A stretch of DNA of 64,000 nt. Origin: an uncultured Rubripirellula sp. GTDB taxonomy: Bacteria; Planctomycetota; Planctomycetia; Pirellulales; Pirellulaceae. A model generated the notes under the pieces. It was not told where the DNA came from, ran no database searches, and was given only the letters and a program-made list of their open reading frames with translations. The DNA is taken from assembly GCA_938075415.1 (NCBI GenBank), contig CALJHC010000003.1, positions 372,001 through 436,000 on the forward strand, written 5' to 3'. Position numbers and translations under genes: made by a program. Positions within the stretch are counted from its first letter, which is position 1. Every line of letters begins with the position of its first letter. Below, in pieces: positions 38,921-48,377 of this stretch.

Positions 38921-39362
38921 GCGACAAGGGTCGAAGGAATCCCCCCCGAAACCAAAATTCGCAGATCAGACACGCTGGGTCGGTGGGATTGAATGTTGAA
39001 AATCAAGACTACAGATTCCATCTGTTGCAAGGCAACTCACTGGCCCGCCAATTTCGTGCCATTGACGGTATTTGGCTGCACCCTTGTTCACGCTTGAATG
39101 CTGAATTGAGCCTCCATTGTTTCACTCTCTCATCAATGAAGATCGAGAGCAGACTCGCCGACGGCGATGAATCGGTTCACTCCGTTTGCAATGAATGACT
39201 TGATCATTCGATTTACCTTCAAGAAAAAACATCGATCAAAAACGTCCGTTGTGTATTTTGCGACGGAACGCAGCCCACTTTTTGTCTGCGGGCTGGCTAA
39301 GCCTCTGCTATCCTCCTTGGACGTTTACGGGGTAAAGCAGTCGCAGGGGGCAGGGGCTAATC
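38921..39362. other. Gap between aceF and the cardiolipin synthase gene
   Basis: No supported gene. A 6-bp inverted repeat (CAGCCC/GGGCTG, 39271-39295, with a T-run in the loop) lies about 67 nt before the next start. It could end an upstream transcript or sit in the leader. Confidence 0.4.
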
Positions 39363-40850
39363 ATGCTAGAGCAAACAGGCGAGTTCGCTTGGATACTGAC
39401 GCTTCTCTCCACCTTGGTGCTAACGCTGGAACTGGCAGCGTTTTTCTCTGCAATTCATGCCTTGCGTCATGTCCGTACGGCTCAGGCAACCGTGGGCTGG
39501 ACCGTCGGCCTTCTCACTTTACCCCTGCTGACGCTACCACTCTATTGGATCTTTGCTCGAAACCGTTTCGAGGGTTATCGTGAAGCAATTCGCGAAATCG
39601 GCAAAGAGCATCGGGACTCAATCCTCGCAGTTCAGAATGAATTGCAAACCAAACCATACTCAAAGTCGACTCGCCAACACTCGGCACTCGAAGTCCTCGC
39701 GGACACTCTTGACACACCAATTAGCGAGGCCGATCGTTGCGAGCTACTGATTGATGGATTCGCTTTTTTCGAAAAAGCCTTTCATGAAATCAGCCAAGCA
39801 CAACACTACGTCTACGCCTCTTTCTACATACTTCGTGATGACGAACTTGGTCAACGATTTGCTGATTCGCTTATTGAGCGAGCAAAAAATGGTGTCACAG
39901 TTCGTGTCGTCTACGATGAAGTAGGCTCCCTCCGGTTGTCGCCACATTTCTTGACAAAACTCATTGATGCGGGCATTGACATTCGCCCCTTCCATACGAG
40001 ACAGGGTTGGATCAATCGTTTTCAAATCAACTTCAGAAACCATCGAAAACTCATCCTTGTCGATGGTAAATCTGCGTTAGTGGGTGGTCTAAATGTTGGT
40101 AATGAATACCTGGGGGAGCATGCGAATCTTCCAGCTTGGCGAGACACAGGCATCTTGGTTCAAGGCCACGTTACTCGGAAACTTCAGGCCGTTTTCGCGG
40201 GAGATTACTACTGGGCTGCCAGAGCCGATCTCCCAGAGGCCGACTGGACTGCCACAACGACTGACCAAAGTCATCTCGGCACCAAAACTGAAGCGGATCA
40301 GCACCCCTCTAACCAAGGTAACGTTGCAGTATGTGCCACCGGACCATCAGATCAACGCCCACGGGCCGGCATGATGTTCTCCGCCGCTGCCGGCAGCGCC
40401 AAAAATCGCCTTTGGATCTGCACGCCCTATCTGATACCTGACGAAGCAACGTTGCTCGCTCTGCATATGGCTCGAGCCAGAGGAGTTGACGTGCGAATCT
40501 TGATTCCTAATCAAGCTGATCAGTGGGCAGTTTACCTTGCCGGTTTTCACTACGCCAAGCTACTGACCGATGCGGGCATTCAAGTGCTGCGATACACCCG
40601 AGGTTTCATGCATCAGAAATGTGTTCTGATTGATGAAGATCTTGCCCTCATAGGATCCACCAATCTTGATCAAAGATCGCTACATTTGAACTTCGAACTA
40701 ATGCTCGCGGTAGAAGAAAGCAACACGGTAAAAGCGGTTGCTGAAATGATGAAAGAAGACCTGAATCATGCTGTCGAGGATACCACCCCGAAGTGGTGGC
40801 TTACTAATCTTGGAACTGCCTTGGCGAGACTGTTCAGTCCCATTCTTTAA
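39363..40850 (+). CDS. cls: Cardiolipin synthase (phospholipase D superfamily)
   Basis: 495 residues. Two N-terminal transmembrane helices (ILTLLSTLVLTLELAAFFSAIHAL and VGLLTLPLLTLPLYWIFA) precede two HKD active-site motifs, NHRKLILVDGKSALVGGLNVG and MHQKCVLIDEDLALIGSTNLDQRS. This is the full layout of bacterial Cls, which joins two phosphatidylglycerol molecules into cardiolipin at the inner membrane. The distal end FELMLAVEES...W is also typical. It converges with the GNAT gene. Confidence 0.92.
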   Translation: MLEQTGEFAWILTLLSTLVLTLELAAFFSAIHALRHVRTAQATVGWTVGLLTLPLLTLPLYWIFARNRFEGYREAIREIGKEHRDSILAVQNELQTKPYSKSTRQHSALEVLADTLDTPISEADRCELLIDGFAFFEKAFHEISQAQHYVYASFYILRDDELGQRFADSLIERAKNGVTVRVVYDEVGSLRLSPHFLTKLIDAGIDIRPFHTRQGWINRFQINFRNHRKLILVDGKSALVGGLNVGNEYLGEHANLPAWRDTGILVQGHVTRKLQAVFAGDYYWAARADLPEADWTATTTDQSHLGTKTEADQHPSNQGNVAVCATGPSDQRPRAGMMFSAAAGSAKNRLWICTPYLIPDEATLLALHMARARGVDVRILIPNQADQWAVYLAGFHYAKLLTDAGIQVLRYTRGFMHQKCVLIDEDLALIGSTNLDQRSLHLNFELMLAVEESNTVKAVAEMMKEDLNHAVEDTTPKWWLTNLGTALARLFSPIL

Positions 40851-40919
40851 AAGCAACGCTCACCGCCGAGCCAAAATCAAAGCCCACGCAAAAGAATGAC
40901 CTACTCCCAATCCCAGCCT

Positions 40920-40935
40920 CTCAAACCGATTTGAG
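40920..40935. terminator. Short hairpin between convergent genes
   Basis: The perfect 6-bp arms CTCAAA and TTTGAG enclose a CCGA tetraloop. It sits between cls (plus) and the GNAT gene (minus). Low stability. Confidence 0.35.
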
Positions 40936-40969
40936 GAAAGCGATTTCGATAAGACAAAAGCTCGGATTG

Positions 40970-41452
40970 CTAATCTGATTTCAGGTTTTTCCTGAGGTAG
41001 TACAGATCCGTCCCTGGATGAGCCGGATCGCCTCCAAAACCATACTTCTCATAGGCGCGAATCGCGGAAGCATTGTCTCCCAAGACCTCAAGGGTGATCC
41101 GACACGCATCGCGTTCTTTGGCGACACGATCCACTTGCCGCAGCATTTCACCAGCCACCCCTTGGCCGCGGCTAGTTTTCGTCACAATCACATCATGAAT
41201 ATTAACAAGTGGTCGAAATTCAAACGTTGAAAAACCCATGAAGCAAGTGATCAAACCGATGGGCGATCGCTGATTTCCGCCCAGGAATGCCAAGATGCTA
41301 AAAGCACCATTCTGCTCAGCAAGCAGGGATGGAAGTCGCTCCAGATCCTCTCTTTCGCAACTCTCAATCCGCATGTATTCACGCATAAGAGAAATGATGG
41401 ACTCCGCATCAACGGGATCTCTGTAGTCGGCAATTCTAACAGTAATCGACAT
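40970..41452 (-). CDS. GNAT-family N-acetyltransferase
   Basis: About 160 residues in the acetyl-CoA-dependent GNAT fold. It has a beta-strand start (SITVRIADYRDPVDAESIISLMREYM), the motif-A pyrophosphate loop (IHDVIVTKTSRGQGVAGEMLRQVDRVAKERDACRITLEVLGDN) and a terminal AIRAYEKYGF. The acceptor cannot be told from sequence. I chose Met at 41452; the frame extends 26 codons upstream to 41530, which would overlap the promoter zone of the divergent gene. Confidence 0.85.
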   Translation of the reverse strand: MSITVRIADYRDPVDAESIISLMREYMRIESCEREDLERLPSLLAEQNGAFSILAFLGGNQRSPIGLITCFMGFSTFEFRPLVNIHDVIVTKTSRGQGVAGEMLRQVDRVAKERDACRITLEVLGDNASAIRAYEKYGFGGDPAHPGTDLYYLRKNLKSD

Positions 41453-41572
41453 TTGAAAATAAAGTCCAATCACAACGAGACAAGGCGGTGAGCTGCGAGA
41501 AAGCGTTGCAGTCAAACGATCCGCGTCCATGCTACACTATTGCGCCACTTTGTACTTCAGCCCGAGAGCAAT

Positions 41573-42832
41573 ATGAATCGTTGGTTATTTTTCTACTTGA
41601 GTTTAGTTTCCTTATCGGTCTCCGCCCAAGACTGGAATCAATTTCGTGGCCCCGGCCATTCAGGGGTTTCAACCAATGAAGTACCATCGACTTGGAGTAA
41701 CCAGAACAACCTCGCTTGGCGAACGAAGTTGCCCGGTAAAGGATCAAGTAGTCCTGTCGTTGCCGGAAACGATCTTTTTCTCACCGCCTATTCCGGTTAC
41801 GGCATCGAGCCGGAGAACCCCGGAAGCCGAGAAGATCTTCGACTGCATGTCATTAGCCTCTCCATCGATGATGGAACAATCAATTGGAATCAAATCATCA
41901 AGGCATCTGACCAAGAGCAGCAATTGACCACACGGATATCGGATCACGGCTATTCGTCCCCAACCGCCTGTGTTGACGAAGATAATGTTTATGCATTCTT
42001 CGGCCCATCAGGAATTATCGCACACACCAGATCCGGTGAATACCTTTGGCGGTCCAGTGTTGGCACCGGCACTGCCGGTTTCGGAGCAGCTGCAAGCCCG
42101 ATAGTTTACCAAGACTTGATTATCATGAATGGATCCATTGAGAGCGGTGCCGTTTACGGTCTGGATAAGCACACTGGCGAGATACGCTGGAAAACGGATG
42201 GGATCCAACGCGCATGGACAACACCAACAATCGTATCTCTGCCCAGCGGTCAAGACGAACTCGTCCTGAATCAAAAGGGAGCGATACTGGGTCTTGAACC
42301 GACCACTGGAAAAGAGAAATGGCGATGCGAGGCAATTCAGGACTATGTGGTCCCCTGTGTCATTGCAGATGGTGACACAATCTACTGCAGTGGTGGTCGA
42401 TCCAACATGACCTTTGCCGTGCGAGCGGGTGGCAAAGGAGACGTCACAGACACCCACTTGCTATGGGATGTTCAACGGGGAGCCAATGTGACCAGCCCAG
42501 TCCTGGTCAACGACTATCTGTACTGGTCGCATGACAAAGCGATCGCTTTGTGCCTTCGCGCAAGTGATGGCGAAGAGATGTTTCGAGAAAGATTACCCAC
42601 CCGAAGTCGTGTCTACGCATCGATTGTGAGTGACGGAAAGAAGTTATTCCTGACGACGCGAGACGCGGGAGTACTTGTGCTTGCCGCGAATCCGACGTAC
42701 CAAGAGCTTGCGATCAATCAAGTCGGCAACGACGACGAAAAATTCAACGCGACTCCCGCGATCGCAGGCGACCGACTCATACTTCGATCTGACCAAGCGG
42801 TTTATTGCATCAAGGAACCATCCCGTAATTGA
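41573..42832 (+). CDS. Secreted PQQ-like beta-propeller protein
   Basis: 419 residues with a signal peptide (MNRWLFFYLSLVSLSVSAQ). The mature protein opens DWNQFRGPGHSGVS, the typical start of planctomycete outer-membrane PQQ-like propellers. Repeated blade motifs follow (SSPVVAGNDLFLTAYS, YGLDKHTGEIRWKTDG, GLEPTTGKEKWRCE, TSPVLVNDYLYWSHD). The structure resembles BamB. Whether it binds PQQ or is purely structural cannot be decided. The start at 41573 gives a clean signal peptide. It is divergent from the GNAT gene. Confidence 0.82.
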   Translation: MNRWLFFYLSLVSLSVSAQDWNQFRGPGHSGVSTNEVPSTWSNQNNLAWRTKLPGKGSSSPVVAGNDLFLTAYSGYGIEPENPGSREDLRLHVISLSIDDGTINWNQIIKASDQEQQLTTRISDHGYSSPTACVDEDNVYAFFGPSGIIAHTRSGEYLWRSSVGTGTAGFGAAASPIVYQDLIIMNGSIESGAVYGLDKHTGEIRWKTDGIQRAWTTPTIVSLPSGQDELVLNQKGAILGLEPTTGKEKWRCEAIQDYVVPCVIADGDTIYCSGGRSNMTFAVRAGGKGDVTDTHLLWDVQRGANVTSPVLVNDYLYWSHDKAIALCLRASDGEEMFRERLPTRSRVYASIVSDGKKLFLTTRDAGVLVLAANPTYQELAINQVGNDDEKFNATPAIAGDRLILRSDQAVYCIKEPSRN

Positions 42833-43054
42833 ATGACTCAACTCGTTGTTGCAGGACAAACCCCAACCGCCTCAAACCACGAGATCACTCGCAACATGGG
42901 ATGAACAATCTAACTTTCACTGTTAGAATGGGATGAATCTGGTTCCCTTCCGCCGTTGGCACAGCGGTCTCGCTAAAGAGCCAACAAACAGATCCAATGA
43001 AATCCCATCAAGCTCTGTTAAAAATTGTACGTCTTAAATAAGTCGCATGAGACT

Positions 43055-43075
43055 GCCATCTTTCATGTAGATGGC
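43055..43075 (+). promoter_or_regulatory. Hairpin upstream of the SGNH-propeller gene
   Basis: The perfect 7-bp arms GCCATCT and AGATGGC enclose a 7-nt loop, 55 nt before the next start codon. It may lie in the 5' leader. Function is not known. Confidence 0.35.
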
Positions 43076-43129
43076 GAAATCGTCACACCGGTGAGAACCC
43101 CAAATCCCCCTGCCTCTTGATAAAAACCA

Positions 43130-45808
43130 ATGAAGCCTAAAACGCATTTCACTTCTGCTTGCCTGATCCTTTGCTTACTGTCCTCGAGCATTCATTCTGC
43201 AGAGTTATCATTAGAGAAAGGTGACCGTCTCTGCCTCGTGGGGAATGCGTTATGCGAAAGAATGCAACACCACAACCAATGGGAATCCTTGTTGCATCAA
43301 CGCTTCCCAGATCTTGATCTCGTGGTTCGCAACCTGGGCTTCCCCGGCGATGAACCCCTTGACCGAATTCGTTCTGAAAACTTTGGGGCCCCAGATCAGC
43401 ACCTGAGCCACAGCCAAGCATCAGTGATACTTTTCTTCTTTGGCTACAACGAATCCTTCGCCGATCAAGCAGGTCTAAAGAAGTTCAAGGACGACCTGAT
43501 GCTGCTTGTGAAGGAGACGCAAAAAAAAGACTATGGCAGTGGTTCACCGACCATCGCCCTGATCTCACCCATCGCATTTGAAAACACCGGTGATCCAAAT
43601 CTACCGAATGGCTCGGAGCACAATCGCCGCCTGGAACTGTACACCCAAAGCATCAACCAGATCGCCAACGAATGTGGCGTTGCTTTCGCCGACGTCTACA
43701 CCCCCACCAAGAAACTATTCGAACAAAGTGATCAGCAACTCACCCTAAATGGCTGCCATCTAAATGCAAAAGGCTACGCAGCATTCGCAAACATCTTAAA
43801 TAGCAGCCTTTTTGGTGAAGGTGGCCCAAGTGATGCTGACCCCGCGATCGTCCGCGAAATTGATGACAAGAACTTTCATTGGTGGCACCGGTACCGAGCG
43901 GTCAACGGCTATTCAATTTATGGATCCCGTGGTCGCGCCGGAAACGATGGAACGTACAACAACACCGATGTAATGGAACGAGAACGAGTCATTCTGGACC
44001 AGATGACCGCCAATCGTGACCAGAGAATCTGGAGTCTTGCTAAGGGTGATGAAGTCAGTGCTGTCGTTGATGATACAAATACACTCCCATTCATTCAGCC
44101 TAAAACAAACGTTGGTGGAGCCGATGACCCTAATGCAAAGCGTGGAAAGCTAGGATCGCTGGACTATCTCAATGCACAGGAACAGGCAAAACTGTTCAAA
44201 ATCCACCCTGACTTCGAAATTCAGCTTGTTGCTTCCGAAGAGCAATTTCCCGAACTTGCAAATCCAGTGGCTTTGAACTTTGACAACCAAGGTCGGCTCT
44301 GGGTTGCCACCATGCAGTCCTATCCACAATGGAAGCCAAAATCAAAACTAAATGACAAGATCCTTATTTTTGAAGACAACAACGGTGACGGCGCGGCGGA
44401 TCAATGCAAGGTTTTCATTGATGGACTCCATCAGCCAACCGGTTTTGAAATTGGAAATGGCGGTGTCTACATTGCCGAGCAACCTGACATTCTTTTCGCG
44501 CAAGACAGTGATGGCGATGATGTCGCCGACATTCGAACTCGACAACTGTTCGGCTTTGACTCCGCTGATTCACACCACGGCATCGCCGCGTTCGAATGGG
44601 GACCGGGCGGGAATCTTTATTTCCAAGAAGGCACCTTTAAGTTCTCTCAGGTGGAAAGCCCGTATGGCCTAACGAGAATGTCGGAAGCAGGCATATGGAA
44701 TTATCACCCCAAGACACACCAACTCAATGCGTTTTGCAACTTCGCTTTTGCCAATCCATGGGGACATGTTTTTGATCGATGGGGCCAGAATTTTATCGGT
44801 GATGCCTCACCCGGAAACAGCTACTGGGCGGCACCACTGACTGGCAGAATTGACTTTCCGCTAAAACATCCCGGCGGTAGTCAGCATCGACGCATCGCTC
44901 AAACAACTGGCGGCGACCCAGCATATAAGTTCCCAACTTTCTATCCAAAACGCACGCGTCCACTTGGTGGATGTGCAATGGTTTCAAGTCGGCATTTTCC
45001 ACCTGAAATGCAAGGTAACTTTCTTGTCTCCAATTGCATCGGAAACCGAGGCGTCCTCAACCACAAGGTTAACGAAGAAGGGTCGGGGTTTGCCGGAACT
45101 GAGGTCGAACCATTACTGATGTGTGATGATGGCAATTTCCGCCCAGTTGATATACAGATTGCTCCAGATGGAACGCTCTACATTGTTGACTGGCACAATG
45201 CATTAATAGGTCACCTGCAACACAATCTCAGAGAACCGAATCGCGATCGCAGCCATGGTCGAATCTGGCGATTGAAGCACAAAACCCGCCCGCTCGTTGA
45301 TCCTGCTGCAATTGCGGGTGAATCGATCTCTGATCTTCTTGAGCTACTTAAGCTTCCGGAAGACCGCACACGTTATCGAGCAAGACGTGAACTCGCTGCA
45401 AGACCGACTGATGCAGTCAAATCCGAGGTAACAAAATGGATGCAGAATCTCGACCAAAAAGACCCGAATCATGAGCATCACTTACTGGAAGCCCTTTGGA
45501 TTCACCAGACACATCATGTGATTAATGGGGAACTCCTTCAGCGTCTACTTCAATCGACTGATCACCGGGCTCGCGCAGCCGCCACTCGCGTTCTTTCTTT
45601 TTGGTTGACAGAGATCCCCAACCATGTGGATCTGTTGCAGCAGTGCATCGAAGACGAGCATCCCCGAGTAAGGCTCGAGGGAGTTCGAGCGGTTAGTTTC
45701 CTCAGTGGCGATGATGCGATTGAACTTGCATTGAGCGTTTTGGATAACGATGTTGATGATTACCTGCAGTACACGCTTGACGAAACGATGCGACGACTTG
45801 AACAGTGA
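43130..45808 (+). CDS. Secreted SGNH-like / PVC beta-propeller / HEAT protein without a heme domain
   Basis: 892 residues with a signal peptide (HFTSACLILCLLSSSIHSA). Residues ~25-230 form an SGNH-hydrolase-like domain, but the GDS nucleophile block reads GNAL (Ala40) and the DxxH block reads NGCH (Asn207, His210), so esterase activity is doubtful. A sorbosone dehydrogenase-type propeller follows (~350-690: PVALNFDNQGRLWVATMQSYPQW, DGTLYIVDWHNALIGHLQHN), then HEAT-like helices to the end. The terminal cytochrome c domain usual in this architecture is missing. It is found instead in the next gene, so the two products probably work together (inference). Confidence 0.82.
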   Translation: MKPKTHFTSACLILCLLSSSIHSAELSLEKGDRLCLVGNALCERMQHHNQWESLLHQRFPDLDLVVRNLGFPGDEPLDRIRSENFGAPDQHLSHSQASVILFFFGYNESFADQAGLKKFKDDLMLLVKETQKKDYGSGSPTIALISPIAFENTGDPNLPNGSEHNRRLELYTQSINQIANECGVAFADVYTPTKKLFEQSDQQLTLNGCHLNAKGYAAFANILNSSLFGEGGPSDADPAIVREIDDKNFHWWHRYRAVNGYSIYGSRGRAGNDGTYNNTDVMERERVILDQMTANRDQRIWSLAKGDEVSAVVDDTNTLPFIQPKTNVGGADDPNAKRGKLGSLDYLNAQEQAKLFKIHPDFEIQLVASEEQFPELANPVALNFDNQGRLWVATMQSYPQWKPKSKLNDKILIFEDNNGDGAADQCKVFIDGLHQPTGFEIGNGGVYIAEQPDILFAQDSDGDDVADIRTRQLFGFDSADSHHGIAAFEWGPGGNLYFQEGTFKFSQVESPYGLTRMSEAGIWNYHPKTHQLNAFCNFAFANPWGHVFDRWGQNFIGDASPGNSYWAAPLTGRIDFPLKHPGGSQHRRIAQTTGGDPAYKFPTFYPKRTRPLGGCAMVSSRHFPPEMQGNFLVSNCIGNRGVLNHKVNEEGSGFAGTEVEPLLMCDDGNFRPVDIQIAPDGTLYIVDWHNALIGHLQHNLREPNRDRSHGRIWRLKHKTRPLVDPAAIAGESISDLLELLKLPEDRTRYRARRELAARPTDAVKSEVTKWMQNLDQKDPNHEHHLLEALWIHQTHHVINGELLQRLLQSTDHRARAAATRVLSFWLTEIPNHVDLLQQCIEDEHPRVRLEGVRAVSFLSGDDAIELALSVLDNDVDDYLQYTLDETMRRLEQ

Positions 45809-45816
45809 CAACGTCA

Positions 45817-45840
45817 TCCCGCAGCCGTTCGCGGGAACGG
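45817..45840 (+). terminator. GC-rich overlapping hairpins directly after the SGNH-propeller gene
   Basis: Arms CCGTTC/GAACGG surround a GCGG tetraloop, and the alternative pairing is TCCCGC/GCGGGA. They begin within 10-20 nt of the stop codon. There is no U-tract, so rho-independent action is unproven. Confidence 0.4.
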
Positions 45841-46074
45841 GTCATTCACCCAACCCGCGAGAAGCCTAGCACTGCGGCATCACGTCGAACGCAATCTCAA
45901 AACTTCACTTCAAAGTTCTCCAGGACGGTTTCTGCCAATGCGGCAAAACCTCACTCGAGCGTTTGTTATTTTGAGCAGCGCATTGGGCTGCCGGTGAAAA
46001 ACCGGCTATTTCCCGCGATTCCGAGTGCCCCCGCGCAAATGCAAGACATCAATCCACGGTAAACAGCGGAGCTG

Positions 46075-46097
46075 GATATGGGCCTTTTACCCATATC
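46075..46097 (+). terminator. Strong hairpin upstream of the cupredoxin-cytochrome gene
   Basis: The perfect 8-bp arms GATATGGG and CCCATATC enclose a 7-nt T-rich loop, about 120 nt before the next start. It could be a terminator or a leader element. Confidence 0.4.
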
Positions 46098-46219
46098 AAA
46101 TCTTTCCAGGTCTGAAGCTAGTACTTAACTTCAACATTATTCAGCAAAAACCAATCACCGTCGCAAACCTTGATCACAACACTCAGTGACCTGCGTTTCT
46201 CAACCGCTTCCTACGGCAA

Positions 46220-48214
46220 ATGAAAACAATCATCCCAAGCCTCGACTCAAAAAGATTCCCCCCAATATCTCCGGCATCTCGGCAACTTCGTCTGCTTTAC
46301 GCTACCGTCATCGGAATCCTCCTAAGTGCAACGTCACTTACATTGGTCAATGCGCAGGACCAACACGACCATCATTCGCATGGAGAAATGAAGAAGCCGG
46401 AAGCTCCAAAGATCTTTCTCGACAAGAGTCCACGGGTCGTGGAATACCAATTGAAACGACTCGACAACCAGCGATTATTGATGGTTGAACGCGAAACCAG
46501 TGATGCGAAATATATACCCGTCTACTCTGCAATCCTGATTCGCGTTGGGATGACAGCACAGTACCGTGAGGAGGCGTTGCTCGCGTTGGCCGAACTCAAG
46601 GAGGCAGATCCTTTCACGATTTTAATTGATGGAATCAGTAAACTTGATCCAAAAAAACTCGACGATCGTAAGACATCCGCTCAACTGATTCAGATGTCAC
46701 TCAACCGGATGCCAAGCGAATTACTTGCTGCGGCAGATACTTTGAAAGACGCCTCAATCTCCAGCAAAGAAATGGTCCGGATTTTTGCTTTTGCGGCCCT
46801 ACTGACCGCCGAGCAGGGGGATCTCTGCTTCTCACTCGCGACAAAATCCGACGATGCCTTGGCCTCGCTGCTAAATGCTTTTGAATTTGCAACTGATTCT
46901 GGCGAAAAGAACAAACAGATGCCGGCCGTCATTAACGCTCTCCGGTCGAATGATAATTTGCTCATTAAAAATGCCGCGATCCGATCTCTACGCTTCATGA
47001 CAAAAGATTCGGAACAAAGATTCTTAATTCTCGCTGAACTTTTTGGCAACGACGCTTTACGAAACGAAGCAACCAAAGCCTTGCTCACAATTCCTTTGGA
47101 AAAGCGACCTGATCGACCCGTTGAACAGCTGGCGAGTAAGCTCGTTCGCTTTGCGGAGGAAACACCGGCAGCCGATCGCACCAGTGACAACTTTGTCGAC
47201 GCCATGCAACTAGCCGATCAACTTCTGAGCGCCTTGCCCACCGATATTGCCAGGGCACTTCGCGGACGACTAGATGCAGTGACGGTTCGCATGATTCGAA
47301 TCCGAACCGTCGAAGAAGAGATGCGGTACGACGTCCCCTACTTCGTCGTCCAAGCGGGAAAGCCCGTCCAAATCGTTCTGGAAAATCATGACCTGATGCC
47401 ACACAACCTAGTGATTTCGGAACCGGGGACCCTAAAGGAAGTGGCACAGGCAGGTCTTCAAGCTGGGCCAAGCGGAGGCACCGGTGGCCTCGCTTATGTG
47501 CCCGACTCAAGAAAAGTGTTATTCGCAACGGGCCCTGTTCCCTCCGACAGCCAAGAGAGACTGACCTTTGAAGCGCCTGATGAACCCGGCGAGTACCCGT
47601 ACGTTTGCACTTTCCCGCAACACTGGTATCGAATGTACGGCGTCATGGTCGTTGTGAACGATCTCGAGGCGTGGCTTAAGGCACCTGTCGAACCGGCTAA
47701 CCCCGTTGGCAACAACCGTTCATTTGTGCAATCGTGGACTGTCAGGGATCTCGAGAATGAACTCGACGCTGGATTGAAGGGACGAAGCCTAGAGATTGGA
47801 AAACGATTATTTAACGAAGCATCCTGCCTCGGCTGCCACCGCCTCAACAACGAAGGGGGCGAGATCGGACCGGACTTGTCACGAGTCGTAGCAAAATGGA
47901 AAGGGAACCGTCGTGAACTATTAAGAGAAGTATTGGAACCATCACATCGCGTGGACGATGCATACCAAATGCAAAAAGTGCTAACCGTGGATGGTCAAAC
48001 ATTCACTGGTATCAAAATTGCCGAGGATGATGAGAAGGTCCTGCTGATGGCTAGCCCCGAGGCCAAGGAACCAACATCCATCCCTCAAGATGACATTGAG
48101 GCAATGGTGCCATCTGCGATCTCCATGATGCCAAAGGCTCTTTTGGATCAGTACACCAAAGATGAAATTTTTGAGCTACTGTCCTACATCGAAAAATCAC
48201 AGCAAACTGAATAG
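46220..48214 (+). CDS. Secreted HEAT / cupredoxin / cytochrome c electron-transfer protein
   Basis: 664 residues. A long signal peptide (core LLYATVIGILLSATSLTLVNA) is followed by a His-rich mature start (QDQHDHHSHGE). Residues ~60-350 are HEAT-like helices. Residues ~360-480 are a type I copper (plastocyanin/azurin-like) domain whose likely ligands are His395 (MPHN), Cys463, His468 and Met472 (CTFPQHWYRM). A cytochrome c site CLGCH is at 536-540, followed by the PVC heme-domain tail (VLTVDGQTFTGIKIAEDD...SMMPKALLDQYTKDEIFELLSYI). The protein should pass electrons between copper and heme. It probably serves the propeller protein encoded just upstream. Confidence 0.85.
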   Translation: MKTIIPSLDSKRFPPISPASRQLRLLYATVIGILLSATSLTLVNAQDQHDHHSHGEMKKPEAPKIFLDKSPRVVEYQLKRLDNQRLLMVERETSDAKYIPVYSAILIRVGMTAQYREEALLALAELKEADPFTILIDGISKLDPKKLDDRKTSAQLIQMSLNRMPSELLAAADTLKDASISSKEMVRIFAFAALLTAEQGDLCFSLATKSDDALASLLNAFEFATDSGEKNKQMPAVINALRSNDNLLIKNAAIRSLRFMTKDSEQRFLILAELFGNDALRNEATKALLTIPLEKRPDRPVEQLASKLVRFAEETPAADRTSDNFVDAMQLADQLLSALPTDIARALRGRLDAVTVRMIRIRTVEEEMRYDVPYFVVQAGKPVQIVLENHDLMPHNLVISEPGTLKEVAQAGLQAGPSGGTGGLAYVPDSRKVLFATGPVPSDSQERLTFEAPDEPGEYPYVCTFPQHWYRMYGVMVVVNDLEAWLKAPVEPANPVGNNRSFVQSWTVRDLENELDAGLKGRSLEIGKRLFNEASCLGCHRLNNEGGEIGPDLSRVVAKWKGNRRELLREVLEPSHRVDDAYQMQKVLTVDGQTFTGIKIAEDDEKVLLMASPEAKEPTSIPQDDIEAMVPSAISMMPKALLDQYTKDEIFELLSYIEKSQQTE

Positions 48215-48287
48215 CGATGAATACCGGTAGAAGGCATGATTTGCAGCAAATTGCCCCGACCAGCAAAGGATACCGGCAACCATACGG

Positions 48288-48364
48288 CTCTTGAAAACCA
48301 ACCGTTGACGATGACCTCAAACTTCTAACCGAAAATGCAATCCTTGAGGTGGTTGATTCAAGAG
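48288..48364. terminator. Long imperfect hairpin between convergent genes
   Basis: Three nested complementary segments pair in order: CTCTTGA with TCAAGAG (7 bp), CAACC with GGTTG (5 bp), and ACCTCAA with TTGAGGT (7 bp). The apical loop is 23 nt. The hairpin lies between the cupredoxin-cytochrome gene (plus) and the GH13 gene (minus), so it may end both transcripts. Confidence 0.5.
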
Positions 48365-48377
48365 CAGGAAATGAGAA

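Larger units (their letters stand above)
45809..46219. other. Gap with terminator-like hairpins between two same-strand redox genes
   Basis: No credible gene. Just after the upstream stop there are two mutually exclusive GC-rich hairpins (TCCCGC/GCGGGA at 45817-45836 and CCGTTC/GAACGG at 45825-45840). A third, stronger hairpin lies near 46075. The structures suggest the two genes may be separate transcripts. Confidence 0.5.

Noticed and set aside
38983-39198. 71-codon frame after aceF
   Set aside because: No ribosome-binding site, no family and a composition typical of chance frames.
43055-43075. Riboswitch upstream of the SGNH-propeller gene
   Set aside because: Only a single simple hairpin is visible; no conserved riboswitch core could be recognised.
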